From positions 12,324 through 76,323 of the forward strand of contig DATGXI010000034.1 of the NCBI GenBank assembly GCA_035299065.1: DNA of 64,000 bases, in the 5' to 3' direction. How positions within the stretch are numbered: position 1 is the first letter of the stretch; every line of letters begins with the position of its first letter. This DNA is from DASPJQ01 sp035299065. Its GTDB lineage: Bacteria; Bacteroidota; Bacteroidia; Flavobacteriales_D; UBA2798. A model generated the notes under the pieces. It searched no databases. It was not told the origin of the DNA and saw only the letters and a program-made list of their open reading frames with translations. Of this stretch, positions 61,783 to 64,000 are shown one piece after another. The translations under genes were made by a program, and so were the position numbers.

Positions 61783-62241
61783 ATGAAAAAATTACAATTC
61801 ACCGTAAACATCAACGCACCTGTAATCAAAGTTTATGATCTTATGCTGGGCATTCAAAACAAATCAAGCTATGAACAATGGACCGCTGCGTTTAACCCCA
61901 CATCAAGCTATGAAGGCAATTGGAACAAAGGCAGTAAAATTTTGTTTGTTGGTGTGGATGAAAAAGGCGAAAAGGGAGGAATGGTTTCACGCATAGTTGA
62001 AAACATGCCCAACCAGTTTGTTTCAGTGCAACATTACGGTCTGGTTAAAGGCAATAAAGAAATTACAGAAGGACCCGATGTAGAAAAATGGGCAAACGGA
62101 TTTGAAAATTATACCTACAAGGAAAACAATGGCACCACAACCGTTACCGTTGACCTGGACACCACCGAAGATTTTGTTGGGTACATGAACGAGACATATC
62201 CCAAAGCACTTGATAAGCTGAAAGAAATCTGTGAAAAATAA
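61783..62241 (+). CDS. SRPBCC/AHSA1-like domain protein
   Basis: About 152 residues from ATG 61783, matching the domain start KKLQFTVNINAPVIKVYDLM. Contains the usual SYEQWTAAFNPTSSYEGNW and GMVSRIVENMPNQFVSV, a START-like ligand-binding fold. Function unknown. The frame extends upstream to 61705 but this N-terminal extension is unlikely. The VOC-family gene follows 32 bases later. Confidence 0.85.
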   Translation: MKKLQFTVNINAPVIKVYDLMLGIQNKSSYEQWTAAFNPTSSYEGNWNKGSKILFVGVDEKGEKGGMVSRIVENMPNQFVSVQHYGLVKGNKEITEGPDVEKWANGFENYTYKENNGTTTVTVDLDTTEDFVGYMNETYPKALDKLKEICEK

Positions 62242-62273
62242 GATTGCGTAAAAAATTACACCATACAAAAAAC

Positions 62274-62645
62274 ATGACACATTTTGCCCCTGAACTCCAC
62301 ATTCCCAACGGAACAATGGAAATTGACTTTTACAAAAAATTGGGGGCAAACGAAATTTTTTGCTTTCGTAACAATGATGGCAGCATTCACGTGGCTGAAC
62401 TGGAGTTAAACGGGGCCATTTTTCACGTGCACGAAACCATGCGCAACGCCCTTGAACCAAAACGTGCCAATGGCGTAACCTGCACCATAGGCCTGTTTGT
62501 GCCCAATGTGGAAGATGTTATGCAAAAAGCCATACAGGCAGGCGCAACCGAAATTAATCCCGTAACTGACCACGATTATGGTTACCGCCAGGGCATGTTC
62601 AAAGATCCCTTTGGCCACCATTGGCAAATTCAAAAAAAAATCTGA
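62274..62645 (+). CDS. VOC-family (glyoxalase/bleomycin-resistance-like) protein
   Basis: About 123 residues from ATG 62274. APELHIPNGTMEIDFYKKLG and GTTEINPV-type strands with DPFGHHWQIQKK at the end fit the PhnB-like branch of VOC proteins. Paired with the SRPBCC gene. Metal ligands and substrate not defined. Confidence 0.85.
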   Translation: MTHFAPELHIPNGTMEIDFYKKLGANEIFCFRNNDGSIHVAELELNGAIFHVHETMRNALEPKRANGVTCTIGLFVPNVEDVMQKAIQAGATEINPVTDHDYGYRQGMFKDPFGHHWQIQKKI

Positions 62646-62866
62646 TTAACACCAGCCAGCCATTGAGCAAGGCCCCGCCTGTATGTACGCCAAATACAAA
62701 TTAAACAGGCATTATACCTGAATTTTAATATCCACCCGCAAGCCATAAACCGGCTGCGAGCATTCATTCAAACAAACCTTGAACTTTGTAATGCAGTAGT
62801 TTAACCAATTCTGTGGGCTAAATCGATTTCATTCAAAAAATAAGTACATTTAGCCATTACTAAAGC

Positions 62867-64000
62867 ATGAAGATCAACAGGCTCATCGATTATTTTGTTC
62901 CTGAGAAATATCGTGATGATATTGAACTAAAACGCAAATCCAAATTCATTATCTGGTTTGTTTACATTGCTTCTTTCATTGGTGTGTTTTTTGCTTTCTT
63001 AATGTATGCGCATGATCCCAACGATCTTTCCAATGTATTAGCTATTGCTACTGTTTGTCCTGTAATGACCATCGGGCTTTTTTATTTTCGCAAAAAAGGT
63101 TCTTTTATTTTCTCGGCCCATTACTTTTGCGGAACATTTTTTGCCATGATGATCTTTCAGCCATCTACAACAGGTGGACTCTTCTCGCCCGATATGCCAA
63201 CCATTTATATTGTTCCGATTTTTGCCATGATCATGGGTAATTTACGCATCGGTTTATTTTACGGCATACTTACACTGGGAGTACTAATTGGCTACCTTGT
63301 TTTAGGTTTGAATGAAACAGCTTTTTACGCTGGTATTGCCAATAAACTTCCTCCCAATTATTTTTTCTTCAACCTTGCCTTAAACCTGGTGGTTATTTTG
63401 TTTTTGGTTTTCAGGAATGAAAAATTGCGTTTACTGATCCTGGATGAATTACGCCTGAGCAACCTTATCATTACACAAAAAAGCAAGGAGATAACTGACA
63501 GCATAACCTATGCCAAGCGCATTCAGCAAGCCATTTTACCCGAAAACGACCTGGTTAAAACCCATCTTCCCAACTCATTTATTTTATATCGCCCAAAAGA
63601 TATTGTGAGTGGCGATTTTTACTGGATCACCGAAAAAAACGGTTTTCAGTTTCTTGCCATAGCTGATTGTACCGGGCATGGCGTACCGGGAGCCTTAATG
63701 AGTGTAATAGGCGTAAACCAATTAAACACCATTGTACAGGAAAAAGCCATTGTTGATCCAACAGCTATATTGAACGAGCTGGATAAAAACGTAACCGCCA
63801 TACTCAACCATAACAAAACCGAGATAAGGGATGGTATGGACATTGCCATTTTAAAAATAAATGTAAAAACCCGTTCACTTGAATTTGCCGGTGCAAACCG
63901 TCCCTTGTATTATGTGCGCGGCAAAGCGTTAACCGAAATAAAGCCCAGCAAATTTCCCATTGGCGGCATTGAATCAGGCAAACAAAAAATATTTGAAACG
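62867..64000 (+). CDS. Six-helix membrane SpoIIE/PP2C phosphatase (C-terminus off the right edge)
   Basis: From ATG 62867 the frame stays open for 378 codons to the window end. Six likely helices (about 27-48, 56-72, 79-93, 106-121, 123-142 and 160-176) form the input domain. A short coil (ITQKSKEITDSITYAKRIQQ) leads to a SpoIIE domain with KDIVSGDFYWITEKN and ADCTGHGVPGALMSVIG. The end of the PP2C domain is cut off. Fourth SpoIIE-family gene in the window; linkage to the others is distant. TACATTTA near 62845 is a near-match -7 box. Confidence 0.88.
   Translation, partial: MKINRLIDYFVPEKYRDDIELKRKSKFIIWFVYIASFIGVFFAFLMYAHDPNDLSNVLAIATVCPVMTIGLFYFRKKGSFIFSAHYFCGTFFAMMIFQPSTTGGLFSPDMPTIYIVPIFAMIMGNLRIGLFYGILTLGVLIGYLVLGLNETAFYAGIANKLPPNYFFFNLALNLVVILFLVFRNEKLRLLILDELRLSNLIITQKSKEITDSITYAKRIQQAILPENDLVKTHLPNSFILYRPKDIVSGDFYWITEKNGFQFLAIADCTGHGVPGALMSVIGVNQLNTIVQEKAIVDPTAILNELDKNVTAILNHNKTEIRDGMDIAILKINVKTRSLEFAGANRPLYYVRGKALTEIKPSKFPIGGIESGKQKIFET

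Noticed and set aside
1..64000. tRNA or rRNA genes
   Set aside because: None could be recognised by eye in the gaps; a covariance search was not possible.

Overview
The window looks like a chromosomal segment of an uncultured Bacteroidota (Bacteroidetes) bacterium. Supporting signs are TAnnTTTG promoter boxes with almost no Shine-Dalgarno sequences, an outer-membrane beta-barrel of the PorT-like type, a type IX secretion C-terminal sorting domain, several SpoIIE-type phosphatases, and Bacteroidota-like versions of housekeeping enzymes. Several genes need TTG starts. No rRNA, tRNA, CRISPR array or transposase was seen.

1-34 kb is core genome: a phosphoglucose/phosphomannose isomerase (cut by the window edge), lysS, hemA, a tandem pair of LTA-synthase-like membrane phosphotransferases (one with a frameshifted tail), rnhB, a surface-polysaccharide set (glycosyltransferase, Wzz-like protein, O-antigen ligase-like protein, rmlA, kdsB), purN, marC, rnhA, an MMPL/RND exporter, a polyprenyl synthase and leuS (with an AT-rich internal patch). 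A 0.6-kb block of CGCAGATCTC-type repeats follows, then three SpoIIE-family phosphatases with different input domains (TPR, dCache-HAMP, GAF). A fourth runs off the right edge.

35-50 kb is an AT-rich accessory island that begins with a XerC/D-type tyrosine recombinase. It carries candidate defence genes: two PD-(D/E)XK-like nuclease genes in one operon, a minus-strand run of RloA-like ATPase, RloB-like Toprim protein, a 1380-residue NACHT NTPase, an AlbA_2/Schlafen-type protein and a small unknown, and an XRE regulator with palindromic operators beside a nuclease-like gene.

50-61.6 kb holds the most striking feature: an integron-like gene-cassette array. About ten short, same-strand, mostly unknown genes are separated by eleven related sites. 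Intact sites are 124-278 bp and start with a YAAC-type box plus a GGCGGTGG arm and end with CCACCGCCCGAAC-GTTAgg. Four cassettes begin and end with complementary core boxes (for example GTTAGGTGTA and TACACCTAAC), as expected for attC-borne cassettes, and inner stems of the sites covary. No IntI-type integrase is seen; the nearest recombinase is 16 kb away and lacks the IntI insertion. A 33-bp sequence is nevertheless shared, inverted, between the recombinase flank and the left end of the array. A segmental duplication with 21-bp minisatellites has shuffled part of the array. The window closes with an SRPBCC protein, a VOC-family protein and the partial SpoIIE phosphatase.
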